The position numbers and the translations under genes are program-made. The notes under the pieces were generated by a model. The model searched no databases. It was not told where the DNA came from and worked only from the letters and a program-made list of their open reading frames with translations. 64,000 nt of DNA, taken from positions 1-64,000 of the forward strand of contig NZ_JABBGJ010000021.1 of the NCBI RefSeq assembly GCF_012927345.1, written 5' to 3'. Origin of the DNA: Paraburkholderia polaris. GTDB taxonomy: Bacteria; Pseudomonadota; Gammaproteobacteria; Burkholderiales; Burkholderiaceae. Of the stretch, positions 8,361 to 16,829 are shown in pieces (positions within the stretch are counted from its first letter, which is position 1; every line of letters begins with the position of its first letter).

Positions 8361-9130
8361 TGTCCGAGGTGGTGGAGGCGTTGCGCGGCGAAGATATTGT
8401 CAAACGTTTCGGCGCGGTCACCGCGCTCGACGGCGTGTCGCTGGCACTCAGACAGGGCGAAATCCTCGGCGTCCTTGGCGACAATGGCGCGGGCAAATCG
8501 ACGTTGATCAAGATTCTGACGGGCTTTCATCAGCAGACAAGTGGCAAGCTTTTTGTCGGTGGCGAAGAAACGCTGCTTCGCTCCGTTGATCACGCCCGAT
8601 CACTCGGCATTGAATGCGTCTACCAGGATCTGGCGCTTGCCAATTCGCTGAGCATCTACCACAACATGTTTCTGAACCGGGAAATCACGTATCGAGGGCC
8701 GTTTCGCCTGTTGAACAATCGCGCAATGCGTGAGCGCGCCGCCGAATGTCTTGAAGAAATTGGCGTGCACGTGCCATCGGTCGACCTGCCGGTCGAGCAG
8801 CTTTCCGGCGGACAGCGACAGGCTATCGCGGTTGCTCGCGCGGTCAATTCGAATGCAAAGATATTGCTGCTCGACGAACCGCTCGCCGCGATGGGCGCCC
8901 GCGAGGCTGGACTGATCATCGACCTGATCCTTCGACTCAAGGAGAAAGGCGGTCTGTCTATCGTCATGATCATGCACAACTATGCGCAGACGCTCGATAT
9001 CGCGGATCGTGTGATGCTGATGCAGCGCGGACGTGTCACGTATCAGCGGGAGGCGGCCAGCACGTCGGTCGAGGAACTGATGGATATCGTGCGACGCGAA
9101 TATCGGGCAATGCGGGCAACGACGAACTGA
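8357..9130 (+). CDS. ABC transporter ATP-binding protein (single-domain, FrcA-like)
   Basis: 257 aa. Walker A GDNGAGKST (residues 41-49), Q-loop YQDLAL near 89, signature LSGGQ (149-153), Walker B ILLLDEP (169-175) and H-loop His207 are all intact. It has only one nucleotide-binding domain, unlike the fused double-domain RbsA/AraG ATPases, so the importer resembles the FrcBCA (fructose) type with an ATPase homodimer. It starts with GTG-ATG overlapping the permease stop. No sugar kinase or dehydrogenase follows, so catabolism must be encoded elsewhere. Confidence 0.9.
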   Translation: MMSEVVEALRGEDIVKRFGAVTALDGVSLALRQGEILGVLGDNGAGKSTLIKILTGFHQQTSGKLFVGGEETLLRSVDHARSLGIECVYQDLALANSLSIYHNMFLNREITYRGPFRLLNNRAMRERAAECLEEIGVHVPSVDLPVEQLSGGQRQAIAVARAVNSNAKILLLDEPLAAMGAREAGLIIDLILRLKEKGGLSIVMIMHNYAQTLDIADRVMLMQRGRVTYQREAASTSVEELMDIVRREYRAMRATTN

Positions 9131-9154
9131 CGCACCGACCCGCGTCACGCTATC

Positions 9155-9206
9155 AACTGCACCCCAACCGCTTGGACGACGAGTGTCCAATTTTCGGGGT
9201 GCAGTT
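9155..9206. repeat. Head-to-head IS-end-like inverted repeat
   Basis: AACTGCACCCC at 9155 is mirrored by GGGGTGCAGTT ending at 9206, with further imperfect pairing (CTTGGAC / GTCCAA) towards a centre of a few bases. Each half looks like an IS3-family terminal repeat (TGCACCCC..TTGGACA type), so this may be two IS ends left after internal deletion. It lies 25 bp past the ABC operon and could also fold as a terminator. A single related half-site occurs near 25963-25990. Confidence 0.45.
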
Positions 9207-9258
9207 TTGCTATTGCGCCGCCTCTTGTTGACGCGGCGTGTTGAACACTAGTGATGGT

Positions 9259-9663
9259 CTAGTGTTGGACGGCGATCGGTTGCTGCGCGTCTGTGTTCAC
9301 AGTCGCCGAGACTTTTGCGGTCGCTCGTTTGCGTTCGGCGGTCTTCGCGGGAGCTGGGGTTTCATTTGCTATCTGCGCGGACTCTTCAAGCAGACGCGAC
9401 GCACGGCTGGCGGTGATGCGGCTTTGAGCCACGCCCTTAGCATCCAGCGCGATCACCTGAAACAGTTCGCGGTCGCTTTTTAACTCCTGCTGATATTGCT
9501 CTGCGGTGTGCACAAGCAACTCAAGCAACGTTCGATGGTTCCGACGTTCCGAAGCGCAACGCGATGGCCGGCGGGCAACGCCGTGTCGGCGTAACATGAC
9601 TAGTTTGCCGCCGACCCGCTGCTGTGTTCGGCGGTCTCTCAACTTCGTGCGGGCGCAAACCAA
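9259..9663 (-). CDS. Possible hypothetical protein, doubtful
   Basis: An open frame of 134 codons in the 676 bp between the ABC operon and the aminotransferase gene. The first 45 residues are Arg-rich and look non-coding. The last 85 (from about LLELLVHTAEQYQQEL) look like a helical, Ala/Lys-ended tail that could be a remnant of a real protein. I do not recognise a family and see no good ribosome binding site. The rest of this intergenic stretch shows only the IS-end hairpin. Confidence 0.2.
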   Translation of the reverse strand: MVCARTKLRDRRTQQRVGGKLVMLRRHGVARRPSRCASERRNHRTLLELLVHTAEQYQQELKSDRELFQVIALDAKGVAQSRITASRASRLLEESAQIANETPAPAKTAERKRATAKVSATVNTDAQQPIAVQH

Positions 9664-9806
9664 CGAATAAAACGATGCCCCAATCGAGCAGCATTCGTGA
9701 TCTGGTACAGCTGCAACAATGCCAAAATGCTTTTTTCCTCAGCCACAGGTGGCTTTCGTTAGAATCTGTTTTCAAACATTATATTCGTCTATAACCGGAG
9801 ACAAAC

Positions 9807-10934
9807 GTGCCAGGCTTACTTCCCGATGTCGACCGCGAGGGACTCCTCGAATATTCCGTCGTTTACACCGACCGATCAATCAATCATATGTCGCAGCTCT
9901 TCCAAGGAGTCATGCGCGATATTTCCGATTCTCTGAAAAAAGTCTACAACGCGAAGTCGGCCGTTGTCGTCCCGGGCAGCGGGACTTTCGGCATGGAAGC
10001 CGTTGCACGGCAGTTCGCAACGAACAGGAAGTGTCTTGTCATCCGGAATGGCTGGTTCAGTTTTCGCTGGTCGCAGATTTTCGACATGGGCGGCATTCCG
10101 TCTGAATCGATCGTGCTGAAGGCGCGCCCGGTCGAACAAGGGAGACAGGCTGCCTATGCACCGCCGCCGATCGAAGACGTGGTCGCTACGATCAGGGAAA
10201 ACAAGCCGGATCTGGTCTTTGCGCCGCATGTCGAAACCGCATCCGGGATCATGTTGCCGGACGCTTATTTGCGCGCGGTGGCCGACGCTGTGCATGCCGT
10301 CGGCGGCATGTTTGTACTGGATTGCATTGCCTCCGGCACGGTCTGGGTCGACATGAAAGCGATTGGTGTTGACGTCCTGATCAGCGCGCCGCAAAAGGGA
10401 TGGAGCGCGTCACCGTGCTGTGGGCTGGTCATGCTTAGCACGCTTGCCCGCGAAAGAATCGACCAAACAACTAGCACCAGTTTCGCATGCGATCTTCGCA
10501 AATGGCTGCAGATCATGGAAGCCTACGAGAACGGTGGGTTCGCGTACCACGCAACGATGCCCACGGATGGTCTCGCGACGTTGCGTGACGTCATGAAGGA
10601 GACCAAGGCATATGGCTTCGATAAAGTGAGAGCGGAGCAGCTTGAACTCGGCAAACGCGTTCGCTCACTCCTCGTGGACAACGGTTTCAAAAGCGTGGCG
10701 GCCGAAGGTTTTGAGGCTCCGGGCGTCGTCGTCAGCTACACGGACGATGACGGAATACGATCCGGCAAGAAGTTCGCTGATGCCGGCTTGCAGATCGCGC
10801 CTGGCGTTCCCCTTCAATGCGACGAGCCTGAAGATTTCAAGTCCTTCCGCATTGGATTATTCGGCTTGGACAAACTGCATGACGTTGAAGGTGCGGTGGC
10901 CAGGCTCGCGAAAGCACTGGACAGTATTCTTTAG
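9807..10934 (+). CDS. Class V aminotransferase (serine/alanine-glyoxylate type)
   Basis: 375 aa PLP enzyme of fold type I. The Schiff-base lysine is Lys197 in SAPQKGWSASP; Asp172 (FVLDCIAS) would contact the pyridine nitrogen, and VVPGSGTFGMEA (54-65) forms the phosphate-binding loop. The family includes alanine-glyoxylate and serine-glyoxylate/pyruvate aminotransferases. The start is GTG at 9807 after CCGGAGAC. No partner is co-transcribed; a RidA-family gene lies downstream on the other strand, and RidA proteins commonly clear imine intermediates of PLP enzymes. The last 24 codons lie in a 178 bp segment that recurs inverted at 22607-22783. Confidence 0.88.
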   Translation: MPGLLPDVDREGLLEYSVVYTDRSINHMSQLFQGVMRDISDSLKKVYNAKSAVVVPGSGTFGMEAVARQFATNRKCLVIRNGWFSFRWSQIFDMGGIPSESIVLKARPVEQGRQAAYAPPPIEDVVATIRENKPDLVFAPHVETASGIMLPDAYLRAVADAVHAVGGMFVLDCIASGTVWVDMKAIGVDVLISAPQKGWSASPCCGLVMLSTLARERIDQTTSTSFACDLRKWLQIMEAYENGGFAYHATMPTDGLATLRDVMKETKAYGFDKVRAEQLELGKRVRSLLVDNGFKSVAAEGFEAPGVVVSYTDDDGIRSGKKFADAGLQIAPGVPLQCDEPEDFKSFRIGLFGLDKLHDVEGAVARLAKALDSIL

Positions 10935-11038
10935 GGCGTTTTTTGTTTTTGCGGAGGATGTGCGTATTGCTCGTCATCGCAACCGCCTCGGCAGGAGGAA
11001 TCCGAGGCCTGGCGGACGGGCTATGCGCACTATTCGGC
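10861..11038 (+). repeat. 178 bp segment duplicated in inverted orientation
   Basis: From the last 24 codons of the aminotransferase gene through about 105 bp of downstream DNA, this segment matches the reverse complement of 22607-22783 with only scattered differences, including one base lost next to the stop codon. The two copies are 11.6 kb apart and inverted. The remaining DNA to 11262 holds a degenerate repeat (11046-11152) and nothing else I can support. Confidence 0.85.
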
Positions 11039-11045
11039 CATTGCT

Positions 11046-11152
11046 GACGTTCAGGCGACGACGAGCGTACGGCAGCAACAGGTCGCACTCGTGTCATTCG
11101 TGCGCCGGTGGTTTCCAATGTCAGGTCTCAATGTCAGCGAACGCGTGCTCCC
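11046..11152 (+). repeat. Degenerate ~110 bp dispersed repeat, copy 1
   Basis: Contains TCAGGC-ACGACG near its left end and AATGTCAGGTCTCA near its right end. It aligns, with many substitutions, to 14738-14850 on the same strand and to part of 24717-24802 on the opposite strand. The function is unknown; it resembles the short eroded repeats found in accessory DNA of this family. Confidence 0.5.
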
Positions 11153-11262
11153 GACCCTTCTGAGTCACCCAGATGCTGTCCCTGACCGTCTGTTCTTGGA
11201 TCGACCCGAGACGATGGTTCCTACACGTGCTTATGAGACCGGCTCTCGGCGGCAATCCTGAA

Positions 11263-11760
11263 TTACAGGCGCAGTCCGTCAATCTCAACTTCCGCTTCGC
11301 ATTCGACGGGCACGTTTAGAGGGAGCGCGACGCCGACGGCTGACCGAGCATGCATACCGATGTCCGGCCCGAACAGTTCAAGGATCAAATCCGAGAAGCC
11401 ATTTGCGATCCGTGGCATCTGGTCGAAACCGGGCGCTGTGTTGATCATTGCAAAGACGCGTACCCAGGCCGTAATGCGATCCAGATCCCCGAGCGCCTTC
11501 TGAAGACTCGCCAACTGTGCAAGCGCCACAAGGCGTGCTGCTGCGTAGCCTTCGTCTGAAGAAACTTCGGCTCCGACCTTACCGACCGGTTGCGCAATCG
11601 TCCCATCGAGGTTGAGCGGCACGTGTCCTGAGACAAAAGCTCGTGTGCCGCTCACGCGCACCCATGCAAATGGTAGTGGCATATTTACGGTTGCAGGCAT
11701 CTGTAGCGTCTGCGGCAACGTCAGTCCCATCTCCACCAGCTTTGCTTCGATTCTTGCCAT
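11263..11760 (-). CDS. ridA: RidA family protein (YjgF/UK114)
   Basis: 165 aa, longer than the 128 aa core RidA because of an N-terminal extension typical of the LPSP_1-like subgroup (MARIEAKLVEMGLTLP). Members hydrolyse reactive imines or enamines released by PLP enzymes. Conserved features: FVSGHVPL, the GDLDRITAWVRVFAMIN stretch, and the tail ARSAVGVALPLNVPVECEAE, which contains the Arg expected at the active site. GAGGAGAC precedes the ATG. It lies between the class V aminotransferase and a LysR gene. Confidence 0.9.
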   Translation of the reverse strand: MARIEAKLVEMGLTLPQTLQMPATVNMPLPFAWVRVSGTRAFVSGHVPLNLDGTIAQPVGKVGAEVSSDEGYAAARLVALAQLASLQKALGDLDRITAWVRVFAMINTAPGFDQMPRIANGFSDLILELFGPDIGMHARSAVGVALPLNVPVECEAEVEIDGLRL

Positions 11761-12356
11761 GGCCGTCTCCTCGGGAGCCTGCGAAGAACGTTAGATGCTG
11801 GCGGTCGGCTTTTCAAGTCGTGCTGCGCTGATCGCGAAAACCGGGGGGCGATCCCCACAATAAGGCGGCCCCGAGGAACAGGCTGCGGGCAATCTCGCTG
11901 GTGCAAAGAACGCATCAGTGGGGTTCCGAACTGATCGTCACGGTCCGAAGCTGCTATGCGAGCGGTCGTCCGAGCACGATGAACCACCGGCCGTAGTTGG
12001 CCGATAGCACCAGTTCGATGAACGTGCCGCCGTGAGGATCTTGGAATTCTCAATGGCAGCTTTCCGGCGGTTTGTGCGAACGCGTACTGCCGGCCAAAAA
12101 GCGACACTCGCGGACCTGTAAGCAGCGGCCGAACGTTCCCGTGAAGCGGACTTTCGCATTTCAACGCTATGGCTTCGACTTTGCGATCGGCTCCTCTTCA
12201 CGTTAGCAGCGCCGTACCAGTACACTACCCGTCAAAGCAAATTCGGATTATCCGGTTCGCAGCATGCGCCGAGGTCCCGCAGACATAGTGTTTCGCGGGT
12301 TCCGGTCCTCACTTCGTGAACTCCTTGCACAACGCTCGATTCGCGTCAGAAATGCC
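11761..12356. other. Intergenic, eroded sequence
   Basis: 596 bp between the divergent ridA and LysR genes. On the minus strand, before a stop at 11954, a short frame reads DPHGGTFIELVLSANYGRW, which looks like the tail of a real protein, but upstream frames are broken. It may be a decayed gene. The part next to 12357 presumably holds the LysR promoter. Nothing else is identifiable. Confidence 0.35.
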
Positions 12357-13310
12357 ATGGATTATTTTGCCGCGGTACGGGCCTTCGTTCGCGCAGCGGA
12401 ACTGCAGAGTTTCAGCAAGACGGCCCATGAGATGGCAGTCAAGACCTCGACCATCTCGCGCTACGTGAGTGAGCTGGAAAAGGATCTGGGCATTGCCCTG
12501 TTTAACCGGTCGACGCGGGGGCTCGTCCTGACGGAGGGCGGTAAGCTATTTCGTGAACACGCCCTGGTTGCCCTGCAGGCGCTCGATGACGCGCGCCAGG
12601 CTACGTCGTCACTGAATCGCACACCGCAAGGCGTGCTGCGCGTCACGATGCCGTCGGCGTTCGGCCGCCGGCATATCGTGCCGCATCTGCCGGCGTTTAT
12701 GAGGCGCTACCCTGACATTGACCTCGATATCGTGTCGACCGACGAAAAGCTCAACATGATCGAAGCCGGCATTGACGTGGCGATCCGTATCGGCGTGCTG
12801 CCAGATTCGTCATTGATGGCCAAACGCATTGCGCCGCATCGTCGTATCGTTTGCGGCAGCCCGGCGTATTTCGAGCGGAGCGGGATGCCTCGTGTCCCTG
12901 AAGATCTGGCCGCGCACGATGTGCTTCGCTTGTCCCTGCTGCCGGACGACAAATGGTCTTTCACCTGCGTCGCGGAGCCACAGCGGTCGCCGGATCAGGT
13001 GCTGGTGGAATTGCAAGGGCGCTTGCGCGCCGACGACTCCGAAGCCGTGCTGGAACTCGCTGTGGCCGGCTGCGGCCTTGCTCTCCTGCCGACATGGCTC
13101 GCGGCTACGGCCCTGCGCGAAGGGCGCCTGCAGCACGTGCTGCCTGAATGGGAGGCGCGCACGGGGCGAGCCGAACCGGCGGTCTGGGCGGTCTACCCGC
13201 CGAAGAAAATCGTATCGTCGAAGGTGCGCGCGTTCGTGGATTTCTACGCCGAGGTGATTGGCGAGCCGCCGTACTGGGACGACGGACTCGCAAAGGAGCT
13301 TCTGCCTTAG
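12357..13310 (+). CDS. LysR family transcriptional regulator
   Basis: 317 aa. N-terminal helix-turn-helix (about 1-60; SFSKTAHEMAVKTSTISRYVSELEKDLG) followed by the LysR substrate-binding domain (about 88-295). The sequence style (FNRSTRGLVLTEGG, RVTMPSAFGRRHIVPHLPAF) is that of the CrgA/DsdC-like group. The start at MDYFAAVRAF gives the normal family length; 31 upstream codons are open but not protein-like. It ends 4 bp into the convergent bicupin gene and may regulate it or ridA. Confidence 0.9.
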   Translation: MDYFAAVRAFVRAAELQSFSKTAHEMAVKTSTISRYVSELEKDLGIALFNRSTRGLVLTEGGKLFREHALVALQALDDARQATSSLNRTPQGVLRVTMPSAFGRRHIVPHLPAFMRRYPDIDLDIVSTDEKLNMIEAGIDVAIRIGVLPDSSLMAKRIAPHRRIVCGSPAYFERSGMPRVPEDLAAHDVLRLSLLPDDKWSFTCVAEPQRSPDQVLVELQGRLRADDSEAVLELAVAGCGLALLPTWLAATALREGRLQHVLPEWEARTGRAEPAVWAVYPPKKIVSSKVRAFVDFYAEVIGEPPYWDDGLAKELLP

Positions 13311-14251
13311 TGGGCGAAGCGGATGTCGAGCGTGCGCAACCAGGTCTGCAAGCCGGCATCCTGGATCGGAATTACATAGGCGTTCTCATTCGTTTCATTG
13401 AAATGCGCATGCCAGTATCCCGGCGGTGTAACAAACGCCATCCCAGCCTCCCAATCGACGCGTGTCGGATTCGCGATATTGCCATTCTCGTCCAGTTCGG
13501 TACCGACTAGCGTATAGACGCCCGGCATGCCCCCGGCGATGAAGTCGAGTGCAATCGACTGATGGCGGTGCGGCTTCTGCATTGAGTTGGGCGGCACAAT
13601 GCCGAACATGGCCCATAACACATGCGTGACCGTCCGCGTCTGCGGGAAGTTGGCGTTGCCCATCAACACGCTGATGCGGTTTCGGCGGCCTGCATTGACT
13701 TCTTCCGAGACCTTGCGCAATTCCGCCTGCGCCTGGGCGGCCGGATAGAGCGTCGGCGCAAAACGCGCCCGGACGCCGGTCGTGCCGAGATAGGTGAGCA
13801 GCGGCGCGTCGTTGACGTAATAGAGCGTCGCCGCCGCGTCGGCAGACAGCACAGCGGTTTCGCCGCCTGGTAGGGTGAAGAAATCGCCTTGCGCGAACGG
13901 GAAGCGGGTCTCGGCCTGCGTCACGCTGCCGGTCCCGCTGATGACATAGCAAACCTGCGAGGTCGCGTTCGGCGCGAGCGTCAATGCGTCCCCCGCGTTG
14001 ATGCGCAGGAAACTTGCGCTCAAGCCGGGACCGGTCGCGGGGCCGGGGCAACCCAACTCCGCTGAGAGGTCGAGCGGCACGACTCGGGTTGCGCCGTCCG
14101 CGTAAAGGGAAGGCGGGAAATTGCGGAAAGGCACGCGCGAGATGAGCTTCGCGCCGATAGGATTGGCGGACGACGTGTACTCGAAGTATTGCGCGTCCTT
14201 GGTTGCGACAGCGGGTTCGGCGAGAAGCGCCGGGGACGTCTTGGTCAACAT
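13307..14251 (-). CDS. Cupin-domain protein (gentisate dioxygenase-like bicupin)
   Basis: 314 aa with two cupin barrels. The first (about 75-155) contains TSQVCYVISGTGSV and GDFFTLPGG; the second (about 205-300) contains the candidate metal site QKPHRHQSIALDFI and a later PPGYWHAHFNE. The His-rich motif in the second cupin suggests a mononuclear-iron dioxygenase or isomerase, but no family-defining residues allow a substrate call. AAGGAG precedes the ATG at 14251; an upstream in-frame GTG-type start is possible. It is convergent with, and overlaps by 4 bp, the LysR gene. Confidence 0.75.
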   Translation of the reverse strand: MLTKTSPALLAEPAVATKDAQYFEYTSSANPIGAKLISRVPFRNFPPSLYADGATRVVPLDLSAELGCPGPATGPGLSASFLRINAGDALTLAPNATSQVCYVISGTGSVTQAETRFPFAQGDFFTLPGGETAVLSADAAATLYYVNDAPLLTYLGTTGVRARFAPTLYPAAQAQAELRKVSEEVNAGRRNRISVLMGNANFPQTRTVTHVLWAMFGIVPPNSMQKPHRHQSIALDFIAGGMPGVYTLVGTELDENGNIANPTRVDWEAGMAFVTPPGYWHAHFNETNENAYVIPIQDAGLQTWLRTLDIRFAH

Positions 14252-14806
14252 GGTCTGCTCCTTCAGGTTAGGGAAGCTTCGTGCGGGTCCCCTCATGAAG
14301 CTGGGGTTAGCGTCAGAAAGCTGATCCGACTATAGGCGCGGGTAGCTGGCCTCAGAAGTGCCGGGAATCGAAATCACCTTTGCGCAAAGGGGCACACCGT
14401 GCGTCCGCTTCGGGGGCGTCGTGGGTTGTTCGGGACGGGGCCGGTGCGGCAGTTCGTCGTCGACCCCGGTTCGCCTAGGAGGCGACGTCAACAATGGCGT
14501 GTTGAAGGGCCGCAATCTCAGTGACAGAAGACGCTTGTCGTCCGGCATTAATCGTCCGCTCGGGGTCGGGAGTGTGAGTTCACAGATGCTGGATGCTGCC
14601 GTCGGGTCGCTCGATGCCGCCATCGTCAGCAATCCGCCACATTGCTGACGTAGAACCCAGCCCATCCCAATGACGGCTCAAGCCGAACTTGAGTCGTTGT
14701 CTGTGCAACTGCCACTGGCCCGCTCGTCGGCCTTTGCGGACTTTCAGGCAACGACGCCCGTAACGCGGCTACCAGTCGCTTTCCTGACGTTCACCCGTTG
14801 TGAGCC
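14252..14806. other. Intergenic, degenerate accessory DNA
   Basis: No gene I can support. Open frames on both strands (about 14330-14665) have atypical composition and no recognisable product. A small inverted repeat, GTCAGCAAT with a 7-nt loop and ATTGCTGAC, lies at 14625-14649; a second copy of the dispersed repeat begins at 14738. Confidence 0.5.
14625..14649. repeat. GTCAGCAAT hairpin, copy 1
   Basis: Perfect 9-bp inverted repeat GTCAGCAAT / ATTGCTGAC around CCGCCAC, followed by GTAGAACCC. The same hairpin occurs at 16620-16644 on the opposite strand, and a more degenerate relative of its flank occurs near 18825-18845. It looks like a small mobile or structured repeat. Confidence 0.6.
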
Positions 14807-14850
14807 GTGAATGTCAGGTCTCACTGTCTGTGGATGAGTGCTCTCGTCAA
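14738..14850 (+). repeat. Degenerate ~110 bp dispersed repeat, copy 2
   Basis: Aligns with 11046-11152 (shared TCAGGCAACGACG, GTCGC..TTCCTGACGTTC and AATGTCAGGTCTCACTGTC blocks). Its right end supplies an ATG that opens a frame into the SET-domain remnant. Confidence 0.5.
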
Positions 14851-14883
14851 GGGTCATTCGTTGCCTGCCCTCGATCATGACGA

Positions 14884-15084
14884 TATGATTCGGATTACCA
14901 ATCAACTACCTTCATTGACTGACGCACCCGAAGGAACCGACATCACGCGATTGCGACGCATCACGGCACGCCATTCACCGGTCTATGGCATGGGACTGTT
15001 CGCACTGCAGCCGATCTCCGCGGGCGAGCTGGTCATGAGTACAAGAGGGAGATTTGCCTCCCTACAGGAATAAAGCGCCAGACA
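14884..15084 (+). pseudogene. SET-domain protein remnant 1
   Basis: Reads RLRRITARHSPVYGMGLFAL followed by QPISAGEL, the start of a SET domain (post-I region of small bacterial SET proteins). The frame is then lost: HEYKREI, matching the usual IEYKGE, appears in another frame, and stops follow. The rest of the domain (NHxCxPN and post-SET cysteines) is absent. It is therefore a broken N-terminal fragment. The region from there to 15331 shows no intact gene. Confidence 0.6.
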
Positions 15085-15331
15085 TGAGAACCAACTCACC
15101 GCCGGTGCTGGGATCTCAAAACGTGTGCTCCCCTGCCCGGCCGAGCGCGCGGGTTGCGCGGTTCGTCGGCAGCGCGCTGCCGGACTGTGGCGCGACAGTC
15201 TCGATGAGAGACCTCATCTTGGTCGACGCGCGGCACCCGGCCATTACGCGTGACGGAGAACGTGCAGAAACTGGGGAGCGATTTATTTGGTATTGGTGCC
15301 AGTGCCACGAGTCGTTGCACCTTCGCTTTGT

Positions 15332-15673
15332 CTAATGCGCGATGTTTCGGGCGTTGGCATGCGTGTCATCTGAATCCGCCAACGTGGCGGGAGCTAGCCA
15401 ATGAAAGGTTGCAAGCGACTTGCCGTCGAACCGGCACTCCACTTTTGCCGGTACGACAGTATTTAAGCGCTGGTCTTCGACCACGCCAGTTACGAGCACG
15501 GTGCGGCCGTCAGGCGACGACTGCTTTTCGCTCACCGAAACTAGCGCGGGTTCTGCTTTGCTTTGCATCATATGTTCGCACTGGTCCGCGTTTTTTTCGG
15601 CCACGCTCGCGCAACCAGCTAAGGACGCCGCAACGATGGTGAAAGCAATTGTAATAAGCCTACCTTTCTCCAT
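15332..15673 (-). CDS. Small putative lipoprotein
   Basis: 113 aa. A classic lipoprotein signal peptide (MEKGRLITIAFTIVAASLAGC) has lipobox LAGC with Cys21 as the lipidation site. The mature part of about 93 residues is hydrophilic and reads like a small periplasmic beta protein (VLVTGVVEDQRL, VECRFDGKSLATFHW). A GAGGA site precedes the ATG. I do not recognise the family. It sits alone among degraded genes but is itself intact, so it is probably functional. Confidence 0.75.
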   Translation of the reverse strand: MEKGRLITIAFTIVAASLAGCASVAEKNADQCEHMMQSKAEPALVSVSEKQSSPDGRTVLVTGVVEDQRLNTVVPAKVECRFDGKSLATFHWLAPATLADSDDTHANARNIAH

Positions 15674-15884
15674 ATCATATTCCTCACTACTTCCCAGTTC
15701 TGCATTGGTTCCAGACTCCCACCCTGGGTCTGGCGAACCGCGATTCTAGCGTTTACGTCCGCCTTCAAACCAAAAAGCCGCCTCGTGTGACTACGATTTC
15801 CGTCCGACTCATGCCCAGATATTCAATTCGTGCTTCAGCTGGCAGCGGCCGCACGAAAGAGTGCTCGCGACGCCCCGTCGGTAA

Positions 15885-16341
15885 GCAGCAAAATTACTCG
15901 GGTCGGCGCTTTCGACCGCGACAGCGGCCAATGGCATGGGATTGTTCGCGGTACAGCCGATCGCCGCAGGCGAGCGGGTCATCGAGTACAAGGGAGAACT
16001 GACCATCGGGCGGCACGCCGCCGTCCGCCAGCGCTCCAAGCGCTGGCCGCACGTTCGTATTCGGCCTGTCTGACGGACGTGTGGTCGACGGCAGCCGTGG
16101 TGGCAACAGCGCCCGCTTTCTGAACCACGCCTGCACCCCTAACTGCGAGACCATCGAGACGGGCGACCGGGTCTTCATTCATGCGCTCGTCCCTATCGCA
16201 GCCGGCGATGAGCTTTTTATCGACTACGGTCTGTCAGTCGACGGTGCGATCACCGACGACATTCGTGTCCGGTACACGTGTCATTGCGGCACGTCAGCAT
16301 GTCGCCGAACCATGCTGGGCAACAATGCCGAGTCAGCGTAA
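15885..16341 (+). pseudogene. SET-domain protein remnant 2 (frameshifted)
   Basis: The N-terminal part, NGMGLFAVQPIAAGERVIEYKGEL, is open from about 15930 and ends at TGA 16072-16074. The rest continues in a second frame from about 16055: FGLSDGRVVDGSRGGNSARFLNHACTPNCE and a post-SET CHCGTSACRR, ending at 16341. All signature parts of a small bacterial SET-domain lysine methyltransferase are present (NHxCxPN, the catalytic-type Tyr in DYG, post-SET Cys), but a single frameshift near 16050 splits the gene. Upstream homology fades at about 15885. It resembles remnant 1. Confidence 0.7.
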
Positions 16342-16787
16342 GCCTGCTGCCGTGCAGAGAATCCAATGAGCGATGCTTCCGGCGTCTCTACGGCCACAGC
16401 GCGCTGTCTATATCTGAGCACAGCCTCCTCGCAACACGGCTGTAGACCCGATTGCGGTCGTTTGGCGCGTCGCCGATCGGCAGGCAGGAGCCCACCCACT
16501 GCCGCGAGTCGTGCGGTCGCGCCCTCAAGGGGCTGCTAACTGCGCGGTGCGGTCAGCAAAACCGCCAACTTAAGGACAGTAGTTCGGCCAAAGCTGCCAT
16601 TGGGACAGGCAGGGTCTACGTCAGCAATGTGGAGGATTGCTGACGACAGCGGCTGCGAGATGAACGTGGCCAAGGTAACCGCGCCATCCTCGGTCTACCG
16701 AGCCACACGTACAGCTTCTGCATGGAAGCGCACAAGAAAATGTTTGATGAGAAGCCCACGAGCTATCTCGCTGGATAAAAAAAACGC
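16342..16787. other. Intergenic, degenerate
   Basis: No gene supported. Contains the second GTCAGCAAT hairpin (16620-16644) and short open frames without recognisable products. It ends at the aceA terminator. Confidence 0.5.
16620..16644. repeat. GTCAGCAAT hairpin, copy 2
   Basis: Perfect 9-bp inverted repeat GTCAGCAAT / ATTGCTGAC around GTGGAGG. On the reverse strand it is followed by GTAGACCCT, paralleling GTAGAACCC of copy 1 at 14625-14649. Confidence 0.6.
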
Positions 16788-16816
16788 CAACCTGTATGGG
16801 TTGGCGTTTTGCTCGG
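16788..16816 (-). terminator. aceA transcription terminator
   Basis: AAACGCCAACC and GGTTGGCGTTT form a strong stem with a short loop. On the minus strand the stem is followed by a run of eight T residues, 14 bp past the aceA stop codon: a textbook Rho-independent terminator. Confidence 0.85.
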
Positions 16817-16829
16817 GGTGTTACCGGTA

